From contig JBBPFI010000005.1 of NCBI GenBank assembly GCA_037974965.1, forward strand, positions 62,001 to 126,000: a DNA stretch of 64,000 bases, in the 5' to 3' direction. The DNA is from Dacryopinax spathularia. Lineage: Eukaryota; Basidiomycota; Dacrymycetes; Dacrymycetales; Dacrymycetaceae. Position 1 is the first letter of the stretch. Each line of letters starts with the position of its first letter. Both the position numbers and the translations under genes were made by a program. The notes under the pieces are model-generated. The model saw only the letters and a program-made list of their open reading frames with translations, made no database searches and was not told where the DNA came from. Shown in pieces: positions 45,297 through 57,343 of this stretch.

Positions 45297-48131
45297 GTCC
45301 TACCAGCAACAACAGCAGCAGCAACAGCAACAACAACAACTTGCAGCGGCGGCGTATTCCCAAGCATATGGACTCGGTTTCCCGCACCAGCTGGGGAGGA
45401 GCGAGAGTGATTCTTTCGCTCTTCCCGGCTTGGGACAGACGCCTCTCAGTCCAGTGATGTTCCCCTCCGCCGGTGTTCCTGCGGGGCCTCAGCACCCACT
45501 TCGCTCGTCTCGCGCGGGTTCGGCAGGGCACGGTCAGCGACCTTCGTTGGCACAGTCTGTTTCTGCTCCTCCTGCTGAAGCTGGGCTTGAGGGTCAAGCA
45601 GGAGCGGGGGATACATCCTTCGGCTCGCAAGTCTCTCAAATCCCTTTCCCTTCCCTTTCCTCTCCTGCCCAAGGAGGAGGAGGAGGAGGAGGGAGCAGCA
45701 CCACCTCCCGCCCCCCTCGTCGTCCTTCCTCCCCCACAAGAAAGCCCTACCACCCCAACCCACCAGCAAACCGCTCCGAATGGGTCATGTGGGTCGGGAA
45801 CGTCCCCCACGACGCGACGCACGACGAGCTCTGGCGGTACTTCAACCAGCCTATCCCTCCTCCTCCGTACGGCCCTCCACTTCCCGCCTCCGCTTCCTCT
45901 GGTCCTCAGAGCCCTGGCACGGCCCAGTCGCTCGAAGAGCAGGCGGGTGTAGGGGGAGTGAGCAGCGTCTTCCTCATTTCGCGCTCGAATTGCGCGTTTG
46001 TGAACTTCAACTCTGAGAGCCATCTCGAGCGGGCGGTGGCGTTCTTCAACAATAAGCCGATCCGGCCGAACGACCCGAGGTGCCCGAGGTTGGTGTGCAG
46101 GGTTAGGAGGAGGGACGACGATCTCCGAGCGGGCGTAGGAGGGCAACGAGGCGTAGGCGTGCACACGCGCTGGGTACAAGAACAACGCAAGCAGGAAAGA
46201 GATCAGCAAACCACCGCGCAAGAGAGGCCGACTCCAGCTGCTGCAGCCGCCACGGGACAGCAAGCGAGTACGGAGGGCAAGCAGCAGCAGCAGGAAGGAC
46301 AGGCAGAGAGCGACCAGCCGCCGGACACGCCTACGCGCCAGAAGACGTTGGGGCATTCGGGAAGTTCGGGAAGCTTTACGAGCACCAACTCCAGTTTCTT
46401 GCAGAAGTACTTTCCCAAGCGGTACTTTATCCTCAAGTCGCTTACTCAGGTGAGCTATCCTCATCTTACCCGATCTTGAGCTTATGCTGATATAATTGCC
46501 AGTTTGACCTCAACCTCAGCGTCGAACGTGGTCTGTGGGCCACGCAGGCCCATAATGAGCCTGTGCTTGATCAAGCCTATCGAACGAGTCAAGACGTCTA
46601 TCTAATCTTCGGCGCGAACAAGTCCGGCGAGTTCTACGGCTATGCACGAATGGCCGGCCCGATCCAGTACCCCGGCAAGCAGGAGAAGGCGGAGAACCGC
46701 ATTTCATGGGCATCAAGGACCGAGAGCTCGCATTCTAGCAATAAGAGTATCGAGGGGCCTATTGGCAAGAGACAGGGCCAGCCTGAGATGATTGCCGAGG
46801 ATCAGGAGGGCGAGAACCGTGAGGAGAAGAAAGAGGGCGAGGGGGAGGGTAAAGGCTCGCCTAGTCGTGCTGGTGAGCCAAAAGAGGGAGAAAGTCGGCT
46901 TGCCGATGAGCCTCCCCTCACTGAGGAGCCGAAGGGCCTAGAGGGAGGCGAACAGCAACAGCCAGCGCCGCCATCTTTCGAAGTTTCCGCTCCTGAAAGC
47001 GCGGGACCGTCGCCTCCTGGAGGAGCACAGGGTGGCTCGCTTTCGGAGCGCAGAGAGGCCGCTCCAGGCCCCATGGAGCTGCCCAGCAACTTGCTTGGAC
47101 CACCTGCCGGCGTCGCTTCCCTCGCGTCTTCCCCTCAACCGATGACGCCTGATGAGTCGAAATCGCTCGAAGAGCTCGAACCGGCAAAAGAGCGTCCGGT
47201 TCACCATCCTCACATCCGTGGCGCTCGCAGCCGACGACAGAGTCCATTGCCCACGCCTCCTGTGCCCTCAGGAGACGACGTACCAAAGCCCCCTATCCCG
47301 ACCGATATTGCCTCTGCTCCCGCTGAGGTCGGTCCGGAGCGAAAGAGGTTCTCGTTCGACGAGGCGGCGGCTCATAATACGATCGATAGCAGTGACCTCC
47401 ATTCTTCGAGTCTGGCCGCGGTTCTGGCTAGCCGACCGGCTCAGGCAGAGCCTGAAAGTGAAGAGTCGCTAGCCGACCGGCAAGCAGCGCATGGCTCTTC
47501 CAGCCAGGCTCAGGAACTCGACGGCGACGGGGTCAAGCGAAAGGACACCGCTCCTACCGAAGAGGAGAAGAGGGGGCGCGATAGTGTCTCCGAGCAACAA
47601 GAGAACAGGCCAGCCCCAGAGACACATACCAGCGGACCTACCGAGACCACTGTCGTACCTGAAGGGCAGGAGGCAACAACTTCACCCGAAGAAGTGCGTT
47701 CACCTGAAGCAGAAGCCTCGAAGCCGACCGGGAAGGAAGAGGAATCCTGGGGCACGCCATTCAAGGTCGAATGGATCAAGGTTGAACCACTTCCCTTCTA
47801 CAGAACTCGCCATCTTCGAAACCCTTGGAATAATGATCGCGAAGTCAAGGTCTCGCGTGACGGCACCGAGCTCGAGCCCACAGTTGGTGCTCGCTTACTT
47901 CAAGAGTGGGACCGTTTGCACGAGGAGCCCACGCCAGCTCCGGCCACTACCGGTCGAAACCGCGGATCTCGGCCCCCCTTCCGACCTGGGTACTCCACAC
48001 CTGCTGCTCAGTTGGCGGCGATGCAGAGTCCGCCACTTGGCAACACCCCATACTTGTCGCCTAGAGATAACTCTGGCAATGTACCACAATGGCTGTTTCA
48101 AGGACGCAGCCCGGCCCCCTGGCAGCCATAA
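43609..48131 (+). CDS. RRM + YTH-domain RNA-binding protein (m6A-reader-like), about 1424 aa
   Basis: Exons: 43609-43681 (proposed), 43877-46449, 46503-48131. The last two are firm; the first exon and start are a best guess with a weak gtcctc donor, so the CDS is certain only from 43877. The N-terminal ~650 residues are disordered, rich in Gln, Pro, Ser and Gly, with two poly-Gln tracts. An RRM-like domain starts near 660 (WVMWVGNVPHD; SSVFLISRSNCAFVNFNSES). The YTH domain starts near 868 (KYFPKRYFILKSLTQFDLN, VERGLWATQ, YLIFGANKSGEFYGYARM) and ends with FKVEWIKVEPLPF and HLRNPWNNDREVKVSRDG. Between these halves lies a disordered insert of roughly 340 residues (955-1297). Family role: binding N6-methyladenosine in RNA to control splicing or decay. 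Confidence 0.85.
44433..45345 (+). repeat. Two poly-glutamine CAG/CAA tracts in the YTH gene
   Basis: Mixed CAG/CAA runs at about 44433-44466 and 45262-45345. The Gln codons are interrupted by both spellings, which tends to keep lengths stable. Confidence 0.85.
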
Positions 48132-50219
48132 TCAGTGTCATCCGACTCTCCCCCTCTCCTAATTTTCTTGACATCACATCATCATCCACAAATCAACTGC
48201 ATCGTTTTCCAGCATTCACGACCTGGAGGCCGTTCCATACCCTGGATGTCACTCCTCTCACGCCCTTCGTCCACGATTCACTCCCCCTCCTCCAACATCG
48301 TCCATGACCAGTGTATTCATACGCTTCTCACTTGCATCTTCCGCGCCGTCGGCTCGCTGGCTGCGTGATGGTTTTCTTGCATCTTTCCCTCACTCATCAA
48401 GCAAACACACGATCGCACGTCTCTTTTTCCATTTATCTAACTTAGGGGTTGCTCGGTAGTCTTGGACGGCTACACCTGGGAATCGCCTGTCTGCCAGCCG
48501 TCACACCAACTGACAAAACATACACGACGTGTCGTTTTAGACGTCATGATTGACAACAAAAGTGACCGGCTGCGCGGAGGGCGTTGGTCTCTGGGTCGAC
48601 TAATGGGTAGGATAGGACGTCACTTTGGCAAGAGACCTGGGACTTTCTCCTTCGGACTATTCTCCTTTTTGTCGTATCTCTAGATAACCAACTTTCCTAA
48701 TCGCCGTGGAGCAATACATGGCAACCAATGATGGTTCTCTAAATCCACCCGCAGCCACACCCGCAGCTGAGAAGTCTGCTGAGAGGTCTGCCAGCGGCCG
48801 TCGGGCACCGCTCATTGCCGGGCCGGCGGGTTGTGCGGAGGGAGTCTCAATATGAGTCGTCTCGCTCCCCCCGTAGCTAGTTCTCCAGTCATCAGTACTT
48901 GGTCAGTTCGGCTCCCTTCGCCCAACAGAACTGAGTGAATTTGCAAAGAAGGAACAGCTACCCCTGAGAACAGCAGTGCCATGGAAAAGCGGCGCATACT
49001 TTGCAGAGGCCGTCTTCTGATGTAATTCATGTGCTGTCCTCGAAGCAGATACCTGGTTAGAATCCTCTTTGCGGATCAACATTCATTTCCCGTTGACACC
49101 ATCAATGCGGATAGTGCCAACGATAACGAGTGAGAAGCCAGTACGTGCAGGCTCGGTCCGCCCGTAACCACGAGGACGGTGTATCCCGCAATCAGAGCTG
49201 AGTTTATGTCGCTGCGACTCGGTATGTTGTCTCCGAACGTTCTCCTGTTTACGTCATCAGAATATTGGCCCATTGTGCACAGAACATCACGCTGCGGCGC
49301 TCCTGCCCCTTCTATCTTTGAGCAGCACTTTGAGCTGAATATGGTAGCAAAATGCGGTACCGCATACTAGGCGGGCGCCGTGATATGTTTGTTCGATTGC
49401 CTTTCAGAAGAGGCCAGGTCATCAGGAGGGCCATTGCTTCTTTGGTTCCGGAAGTCTTGGTGGTGCGTCTGCCGGCTTACCTAAGTAACCGGCAGCCAAC
49501 TTCCTCTCGCACTCGCGCCTGTTGATGACGCCCTCCTCATAGTCGTGCGACAATATGGCCCGAGAAAACCTGGCTGCACACGTACTGCAGGAAGTCAGAA
49601 CTTCTCGGCTCTACCTTGGAACCTCCTTCTTCTTACTTGCTGGAAAGATCAATGATGCAACCCCTCAAGCGTTGCATCATCATTCCGCCTGAATCTGGCA
49701 TTCCATGGCTCACTTCGTGTTTCACGAGTAAAAGATATTGTGGCTGGATATTTCTATCTACGTCAACCAACTACTTTGCGCTGCAGTCTATAACCACCGA
49801 GACCCCCAAAGTCGCCGATTTGAATCCCGACCTCCCCCAGGTCGACGATGCCTCCTTCTCCGCACAGCGAGGTCTGAATGCATTCCCTCCTTTGGAGCCA
49901 AAAAATCAGAGCGTTCCTGATACTTTTGATCGGCACCGCACCGAGATCAATCGGAGACCAAGCGAGAGGAAAATAATCGTCAGAACCACGTTTGGGTTTT
50001 CTGTGTTCCTGCCGTTGGATGGGTGTCATCCGGCGACGTGGTCAACTCAGATTGCGGCAACGCAACCAGAAAAGGTCAACTGGAGATTATATTGCTATTT
50101 CGGACACCTTATGGCTGGCACGCCAATTCTCGCGGGGTCAGAAGGGGAGTGCCTGAGCAAATGGATAAATAGGCTGTACTCGTCTTGACATCTGTCCTTC
50201 AAGGCCTGGAATCAACGTC
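48132..50219. other. Intergenic region between YTH and peroxygenase genes
   Basis: A 190-codon plus-strand ORF at 49616-50188 has no signal, domain or splice support and overlaps an equally open minus-strand frame, so it is not called. Nothing else recognised. Confidence 0.45.
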
Positions 50220-51918
50220 ATGCACTTCACTCAAGTCGCCGTCAACCTTCTTGCCGTGCTTGCACCTGCATCGGCTTGGCCTATTTATGGGCGTACCTTG
50301 AGAGGCTCAGATCCGAGGTCTCCCCGGCCCGGTCCTATCTTGCGAAGAGCCGCTGCTCCCTACAGTCCAGAGTTCCCGTACACGGGAGCTCTGCTGGATG
50401 GAAATGCAGGCAAGGGAATCGGAGGCATCCCGGTGAGCAACTTCGTTGGATGGATGCTGTGATGCTATCGCTAAGTCATGCATTGCAGGTACCCGCTCCC
50501 GGAGACTATGCTCATTACTACGAAGCACCACCGCCTGGCGCGCAGCGAGGTCCCTGGTACGCAGCCCTAAATGCTGTCCCTTCTACGCACATTAAAGACT
50601 GCTGTTTCCAGCCCGGGCATGAATACCCTCGCCAACCATGGCTTTCTGTCGCGAGATGGATTGACGACCTACACGGAGCTCGTGGCTGCGATGCAAAATG
50701 TGTTCAATGTACGTTAGCACCTCTTTTCAGTTTCTCCTCCGGCATGGCACTCATATCCAATCTAATAGCTCGAATACGAGCTGGCCGTTGTTCTAGCTGT
50801 GTGTACGTTATATTTGGCTCCCCTCTTCAAGTGGACGCCTTGCTCACTAGAGTTAGTGGGAGTCGCCACAGACGGTGACCCGGTCACAGAGATGCTCTCG
50901 CTCGGCAGCGAGGCGACGCAAGAGATCGGGGAAAAAGGAGAATTCACCGGTAACTTTGGCGGGTTGAACAAGCACAATGCGTAAGCCCACTTTCGTACTG
51001 AAAACTCCTTCATGAGATGCTAAATGAGGCTCCACAGCTTCGAACTGGATGTTTCCTTGACTCGGTGTGTAATTGATCCTGCAGAATATGCAACACATGG
51101 CTAAACAGAAAAACAGGGATGACTTCTACCTGTATGGCGATTCGCATACATTCAATGCGTCTCTATTCAAGATGATGGCGGAGACGGCGGCCGAGTTGCA
51201 TAATGGTGTCCCGTACGTCGACTAGGCTTTATACCTGAGCTTGTATCTGACTGCCTGGAATGGTGTAGCATATTTGACTTCAATACCGTCGCGTTGCATC
51301 GCGCACGTCGTTACAATCAGTCTGTCGCTGAGAATCCTTGGCTGATCTTTCCCTCCGCGGAGGTGGGCGATCTTCCTTGATCTTCTATTCGCCTTGTGCT
51401 CATTCTACGACAGATCCACAATTATGGCGCAGGTGTCTTTGTTTTTGAGGCATTCCCTTCGTCAGCGAGAAATATGACGCCTGATCTCGAAACCATCGCC
51501 GCTTTCTTCGGAGCTGTCCCATTGGGCAACGGCAATTACGGCAGCCAACCGGAACGTATACCGGAAGGATGGCACAATCGGGTCAACGTCCTTCCAGGGA
51601 CGGACATCGATAATGTCGGGCAAGCTCTGTACAATGCCTACCCCGTGCCTTTCGTTGCGGCAGATGGGGCAGGCAACATGATTCCTCTGAGTTCTACCAG
51701 CCTAATCGGAGGGTGTACGACTTATCAAACGGCTATTGCGACAGCGAGTATGTCAAAGCTTTCGTATGTCTGAAGCAAGACTAACAATGGTGCCTGCAGA
51801 CTCATCGCCAAACCCGATAGCTACGTACGAATTTGTCCGTCGCCGTCTGGATCCCTTATTCGCCTCCCAAGGTTGCACGAACAACGCAACACTCGACCAG
51901 ATTTTTGGTGGAATCTGA
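50220..51918 (+). CDS. Unspecific peroxygenase / chloroperoxidase-family heme-thiolate enzyme, 401 aa
   Basis: Ten exons: 50220-50432, 50489-50556, 50612-50708, 50769-50798, 50853-50980, 51038-51064, 51117-51212, 51269-51362, 51414-51747, 51800-51918. Signal peptide MHFTQVAVNLLAVLAPASAW. The splice at 50556/50612 creates the hallmark GPCPGMNTLANHGFLSRDG; C94 in PCP is the heme axial ligand. A second motif, E181-L-D-V-S, is followed by LTRDD; families usually have EHD or EGD here. RxxRYNQSVAENPW, then NYGAGVFVFEAFPS complete the pattern. Family role: H2O2-dependent oxygenation or halogenation of organic compounds outside the cell. Intron 4 is the least certain (GCT|gtgtgt to ctagag); the obvious gtacgt donor would create a stop. 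Confidence 0.88.
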
Positions 51919-52397
51919 GTATCAGTGGGTTTTCCGTGATAAGATGGACTGCGGGGTCAGGAATGTCCTTGAACCCGTATAGTAAGCAGTAGCGTATACT
52001 GTCTGGGTGGTAATGATATATCCCTGATTTGATGGAACTCCTCGAACTGCCAGGTTCAGATATGGGCATATCATACCAATCCGTGCCATTACAGCCCTTG
52101 AGCAACCAACGTGGCTTCCTTCCTTAGGGAGAAGGAAGGAGAAGGAAGGACGAAGCAGCGAAAGGGCAAAAGGGTGTGCCGCCATTGGTCGCTGATTATC
52201 TTGATCTGATAAAGAAGGTCAAGTCAGAACGCACCCCCGCACCACTCGTGTTGGCCGCATTGTTACCCCGTTCACTACAGATATTATGCGGGAGACGATC
52301 TCGGTCGAGGATGACTCTACGGTAGCCTGGATTCAAGCCCAGTGTCTGTGTGAGGCTTGAGCGGAATACAGTCTCACTTTCTTCCCGGTCTTTACGA
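51919..52397. other. Intergenic region
   Basis: Short tandem GGAAGGAGAA units near 52126-52150; no gene seen. Confidence 0.45.
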
Positions 52398-53925
52398 ATG
52401 CCTCACCCGACAAACGTGGAGGGGAACTCGATACTGTCAACTCCGTCATATGTTCCACCGTGGTTTGGCGCAGAGCAGGACAAGTTACGAGCTTGTACTT
52501 CCTTGGTTACGAGGTAAGGTCCAATTCGCACTTCGCAATGGCTAGACTGTGTCGCTCACCCTCCAAAGGCTCACCGATGAGATTCACTCCTGCGGCGACT
52601 GGCTTAGTCCCACTGCAGAAGAGCATGAGCGTCGATTATATTTCGTGCAGTGTTTGAAGCAGAGATTGAAGCGCATCTACCCATGGTGTGAGCTCGTGAC
52701 GTTCGGAAGCTTGCTTACAGGGCTCTATCTCCCTGACGGGTATGAGGCAGCATCGCTCAGCATCACATGCACCGGATCCCTACTGACTTACGTATGGCAG
52801 AGAAATCGACGTTGCGTTGATTTGGTTGTATGGTCATCCCGCACAAGGCCAACATAATCCGTATTCCAGAATATCTACTCTTTTGGCGGACATATGGCCG
52901 ATATTCAAATGGCACTACTTCTTTGGCGACACTGGACAGGTACCTGAAAGGACTGGTGAGCGCGTATTCGGTGGACGACGAATTCCGCTTACCTTGCATA
53001 GCACACGCGCATGCCAAGGTAACTCGAAGCCAGAGTAAGCTTGTCTCCTCAATAGCGAGCCAATGCTGACTGAATCATAGGGCAATTTGAGCGGCAGACC
53101 AGGATAAGCACCGCAAGCGTCGGAAGAGCCGCCGCGTGGATAAGTTCCCAGATGGCAGCGAGGCCATATCTGAAAGCTTTCATTCTCGTCGTCAAGGCTT
53201 GGGCCACAAGAAACGAGCTCCATTCAGTCTGGAATGGGTGCCTGAACTCGTATTGCCTGACTGTAATGGTGGTCAGCTTTTTCCAGGTAAGCTGAAGCTC
53301 CGCAGTTCACCGGTTCCAGTCGGTTGACTTCGGGTTCAGCTGCACCCTAGGGTGGGCCATAAGACTTCGGATATCCACCGTCATCTCGGAAAGCTTCTCC
53401 TGTCCTTATTCGCATACTATGGGTGCGCAGACACCGAAGCCATCTCTTTCGACTACCGATTGGGAATTTCGGTCCGAGGGAAGGGTGAGCTGTTCGACCC
53501 TGCTGAGAGGGGATGGGCGCTCCCGGATACGTTGGGACTGTATGTCGAAGATCCTTCTGATAAGGGTAAGCCTGTCTGCAGAGTGCTGAACGGCATTGGC
53601 TCACCCAGAACGCAGACAACAACCTTGGAGCCAGCATGTTCGACCTGGCCAAGATTCGCAATGCCTTCTATGCCGCATACGAAAGGTTGGAGGAGGCAAT
53701 ATACGAGACGAAGCAAGGAAGTCGCCACGGTAGTATCCTGAATGCCATTCTCGGGTACGATCAGGAGGCAAGTCCATTCCCCTACCAGAATGCAGAGAAG
53801 AGCTGATCCACTAGCGCACACAGTATGAGGATCGGCGGGCTGCGTTGGCGATCGACTATCCATTGAGTGAGCTGCGAGCAATGTTGGGTCCACTCCAGTC
53901 GTATGACGAAAGGAAGGAGGTTTGA
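52398..53925 (+). CDS. Trf4/Cid14-like noncanonical poly(A) polymerase, 396 aa, altered catalytic residues
   Basis: Exons: 52398-52513, 52569-52739, 52801-53018, 53081-53286, 53340-53565, 53616-53767, 53824-53925; frame is open throughout. An optional 42-base in-frame intron is 52828-52869. Start MPHPTNVEGNSIL leads to VPPWFGAEQDKLRACTSLVT. The nucleotidyltransferase signature reads TFGSLLTGLYLPDGEIDVAL, where canonical proteins have (S)DxD. The PAP core matches well (RPYLKAFILVVKAWATRNEL; LTVMVVSFFQLHPR), as does the C-terminal half (LGKLLLSLFAYYGC; FDYRLGISV; LYVEDPSDKDNNLGAS). The segment expected to hold ARVPIIK and the third catalytic Asp reads TRACQGQFERQTRISTAS instead. The last intron is GC-AG. 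It could be a divergent, inactive or decaying copy. Confidence 0.75.
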
Positions 53926-54269
53926 AGGTGGAGATGTTTCATCAAAAGTGTGCTTGGAATGGTACCTCGCCACATTGTTATTGTCACGGCCTGGGTCGTC
54001 ACAAACCGGTTCCTTGGCAAGGCTGTCGGAACCATGGCGGCCAACAAAGCGCGGAGATGATTGGATGTGGCGTTGCTTCTAGCCTAGTAGAACGTAGCAG
54101 CGTTTCGTCAATGCCAATTTCTCAGGTTCCTTCTGAGACGGCTAGCCCAAGGTGATGGGCGCTAACAGGATATCGATACTGTAATCATCGGCGCCTACTA
54201 ACGTCCCTGAGAAGCTGACAACATTTTGCTTCCGTATCTCGCCGCTCGCTCTCTTCGCGAACGACCACC
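53926..54269. other. Intergenic region upstream of the mS41 gene
   Basis: 3' flank of the poly(A) polymerase-like gene; no gene seen. Confidence 0.45.
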
Positions 54270-54751
54270 ATGTCGATCCCACGGCCGGCAATATTGCGGT
54301 CCATCATTCGACCCGCGCCACCATTAACACGATCCCTCCATGGCAAGGCCACGCCTGCTATCCCACCGCCAATGCCAGAAAGGCGTATTCTCACCGCTGA
54401 GGAATTCCTTAAAGCAATCGGACGAGACGCACACGAAAAGGTCAAGGTGGAGACGTGGGAGGGGTTGTTCAGTTTACAAAGGGATGAACTGAAGCAGGCT
54501 GGCGTGCCAGTTAAGGATCGAAAGTGCGTATATCTCTAGCTGAAACGGATGTTTGCTGATCTATCTGCAGGTACATCCTGTGGGCGCTGGAGAAGTATCG
54601 GCAGGGCGAGGATCCGAAGGACTTTGCGCATCCCGCGAAGCCGAAGAAAACCATAAGAGGGTACGTCCAACCACTACTGCTGTGATGGGCCCGCAGCTGA
54701 TGGATATTCAGATGGGGTCCGAAGGTACAAAATGGGAAGAAGATTCGATAG
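54270..54751 (+). CDS. FYV4: Mitochondrial small ribosomal subunit protein mS41 (FYV4, IGR motif), 127 aa
   Basis: Exons 54270-54523, 54571-54660, 54712-54751; 128 codons with stop. The N terminus (MSIPRPAILRSIIRPAPPL) is basic and free of acidic residues, as for mitochondrial import. The IGR motif is complete: FLKAIGRDAHEKVK, W-E-G-L-F, LKQAGVPVKDRKYILWALEK. The short last exon supplies the expected C terminus RGWGPKVQNGKKIR, which confirms both splice sites. Family role: structural component of the mitoribosome small subunit. It converges with MON1, whose stop lies 205 bases downstream. Confidence 0.93.
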
Positions 54752-54956
54752 GAAGGCTCTGTTTGGTGAGGCGAGCGCGCGGGGGATGCGCGAAGCATGT
54801 TCGTCACCCGCCAGGACTTGTGCTACGAGCTGTCAGTTGCCACGGCAGCACAGGAGGGCTGTCAGGCATTCTTGGGACCGTAGTGCGAGAGCGAGGGGAT
54901 AGGATCCTGTACATCAATGGGTAATGCGCTAATGATACATGCGTGGTATAACTCCA

Positions 54957-56994
54957 TCAAAACACGGGGGCATCCTTCAAGAAGAGTCTACTGTCTTCCT
55001 TCTTCACCCAAGCGATAACCGCATTGGCTGCCGCGGCACACTCTGGCTCGGATAACTGTGATGACAACGCCAAGAAAATCTCAAATGCCTTGGTGATCTG
55101 CGCACGACAGGCATGAGAAATGACATTGAAGGAAGCGAGGCACGTACCCATCCCATGATTATCTCTCGCTCGGTATGCACATACTTGAGTGTCACCGATT
55201 CTTTCTGGCCAGAGCGAGCGTGTAACACGTCGTGAACCTGCTGATACAGCGTAACGAGTCTGCAGGGCGATGTATGAGCGCAGTCAAGTTTGTGGCATGG
55301 GTACATACCTCCGTTGCTCGATTTCGGCATCGTATGGGGCATCAAACTCCGGTTGGGTAAACTGGACATGTATGCGCGATTTGTACACGAAGTGCCGTAA
55401 GCCATGGATGCCGAGTTCCACTGCATCATAGTCAATCCGAAACCCTACTCAGGGTTGAAGCGGCACATACCAACGGCATACGGATGCGTCAAAGCAGCCT
55501 TTTCTATTGTCGCGAGTAACGATTCTTCTTCCAATTTCTGCGCCATCCCAGGTCAGCAATTGGAAATGAGCCAGCAGAGAACAAAGTACCTTCTCCACCC
55601 CACTTCTCCACTCTCGCATGCCATCCCAACCATCCCGATCCGCGCATAACCCCACTAGCCCGACGCCTTCCCTCAGTGTGCCAACATAGGTATACAGAAA
55701 TCTATCCGCGTTATATCGTGGTAGACATATTGGTAACCAGCTTTCCGAGTCTTGTGTGAGCAGGGCAGGCGACGAGATTGTGTTCAGCAGCAAATGCAGA
55801 TCAGATGGGTTGACACTGTGCTTTCGTGGTCGAACGAGTGTGATGACGCGGCCAGCAGCCATGACGAGGGCATAGACAAGCTGAAGTTTCGATGGCGGCA
55901 GAAGCGCCTCGCCGATTCGACGACGCTTGGTCATGTCCATTCGCAAGCACTGCATGGCAGACAGTGTCGTCTCCATAGATATCTGAGCAGTTTCCAGGAG
56001 ATGGCGCATGAGAGATTCGCCACCGGTAAGAAGACGACCAAGATCGAAGTTGCCACGTCGCTCGAAGAGCTTCGTTAGTTGAGGGAGGGTCAACGAGCTG
56101 AGAATCTGCAGGTGGAGATAGTCGAGGTGAGTCCGTGTCTGCCACGTTTGTGAGTGAACGGCTACACGAACGAGGGGAGAATTCCTCACCACTGATGCTG
56201 GTTCTCCCCAAGACGACACGCAGACGTAGTATAATGGTGATCGTAGGAGGAAGGTTATTCGCGTCGTTCCGGCCACGATGAACCGCAATTTGTCCCCGTC
56301 TTCGGCAAAGACCGATATTAGCGCCTGCATAATACCCATCAGATTGCTCGCTTCCTCCTCTGACTCTCCCCGGTCACTATCGTTGAAATTGAATCAGCTG
56401 GATGCGTAGGCAGTCACCAGGGGGGACATACCTCAGAAATACCGGCTTTCCGGCGTTCGTCAGCACGTAATACTTTCGATCTTGATATCGCCGCGCTTCG
56501 GAAGCACTCAGAGGGGGATATTCAGAGATTGATGACATGAGTGGTTGATCATCGACCAGATGCGGTCGTCGTTCCTGCGGAGATGACGGCGCCGAGGGAC
56601 CACTGCGATGCGACAATGTCCGGCGCAATTGCTCGCGTAATGTATGTGATGCAGATTCCGGACCAGAACCAGGCGAAGTCACAGTTTCCGGCATCATATG
56701 GGATGAAGGCGGGGATGATGAGATGACAGACTCCTCCGGTGACGGCTCGTTCGCCAGAGGTCCATCAGGATCTTGATCGGGATCATCGCCATAGATTGCT
56801 TCTGCTATAAGCCCGGGTACGGAGGGGTCCGGCTCTATGAAGCGAGATGGCGGTAGTTGGACATTTCCCTGCAGTACGGGAGAAGCCGGCCGAGAGGGAG
56901 TGATATTGAGCAAATTCTGGGATGGAGCATGCAGAAGACGAGATACAGGTCGAGATTTCGGCGGCGTCGCAGGTGGCTGAAGATCAGGAGCCAT
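54957..56994 (-). CDS. MON1: MON1, vacuolar fusion protein / Rab7 GEF subunit, 573 aa
   Basis: Exons (minus): 56432-56994, 56199-56376, 55590-56138, 55471-55537, 55309-55420, 55148-55259, 54957-55097. ATG at 56994 gives MAPDLQPPATPPKSRPVSRL; a disordered N terminus of ~165 residues precedes the first longin domain (YYVLTNAGKPVFL; NLMGIMQALISVFAEDGDKL). Further matches: HLDYLHLQILSSLTLPQL, LLLNTISSP, the GLRHFVYKSRIHVQFTQP block and the C terminus with KEDSRLFLKDAPVF. Family role: with Ccz1 it forms the guanine-nucleotide exchange factor for Ypt7/Rab7 in vacuole fusion and autophagy. Length and domain order are normal. Confidence 0.93.
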
Positions 56995-57343
56995 GAGTGG
57001 TTGCAAGATCGCGAGCAATACGACGGCCAAGAGCAGACCGTCTCAGCGTCGGCGATAAGCCACAGCTCTACTGTTATATACGCAGCCCTGGATTACCAGA
57101 CCCAGAGAAAGTATAGCAAGTGTGTAGCACGATAAGAAAGGTCGTAATTGTCGACAGTCTTGCGGAAGAGCCGCCGTGAGCGAATGGATGAACGCAACAG
57201 ACGCCCATCGCGCGCTTGGCTTTACGTTTGCGGAGATAAACTTCCGCCTTCTGCATCGCCACTCTGGAAGAAGACCCTTATCGGTGTTACCGTAACAATC
57301 GGCCCTTACAATACACACGGTACCACAAACAGAAACACAGACA
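56995..57343. other. Intergenic region between MON1 and GID5
   Basis: Upstream flank of MON1 and 3' flank of the GID5-like gene; nothing else seen. Confidence 0.45.

Noticed and set aside
43772-46464. Long minus-strand ORFs (43772-44956 and 45199-46464) opposite the YTH gene
   Set aside because: They are Arg/Gly-rich mirror frames of a Gln/Pro/Ser-rich coding exon, without domains or splice signals.
49616-50188. 190-codon plus-strand ORF upstream of the peroxygenase
   Set aside because: No signal, domain, low-complexity or splice support, and an open minus-strand frame overlaps it; likely chance.
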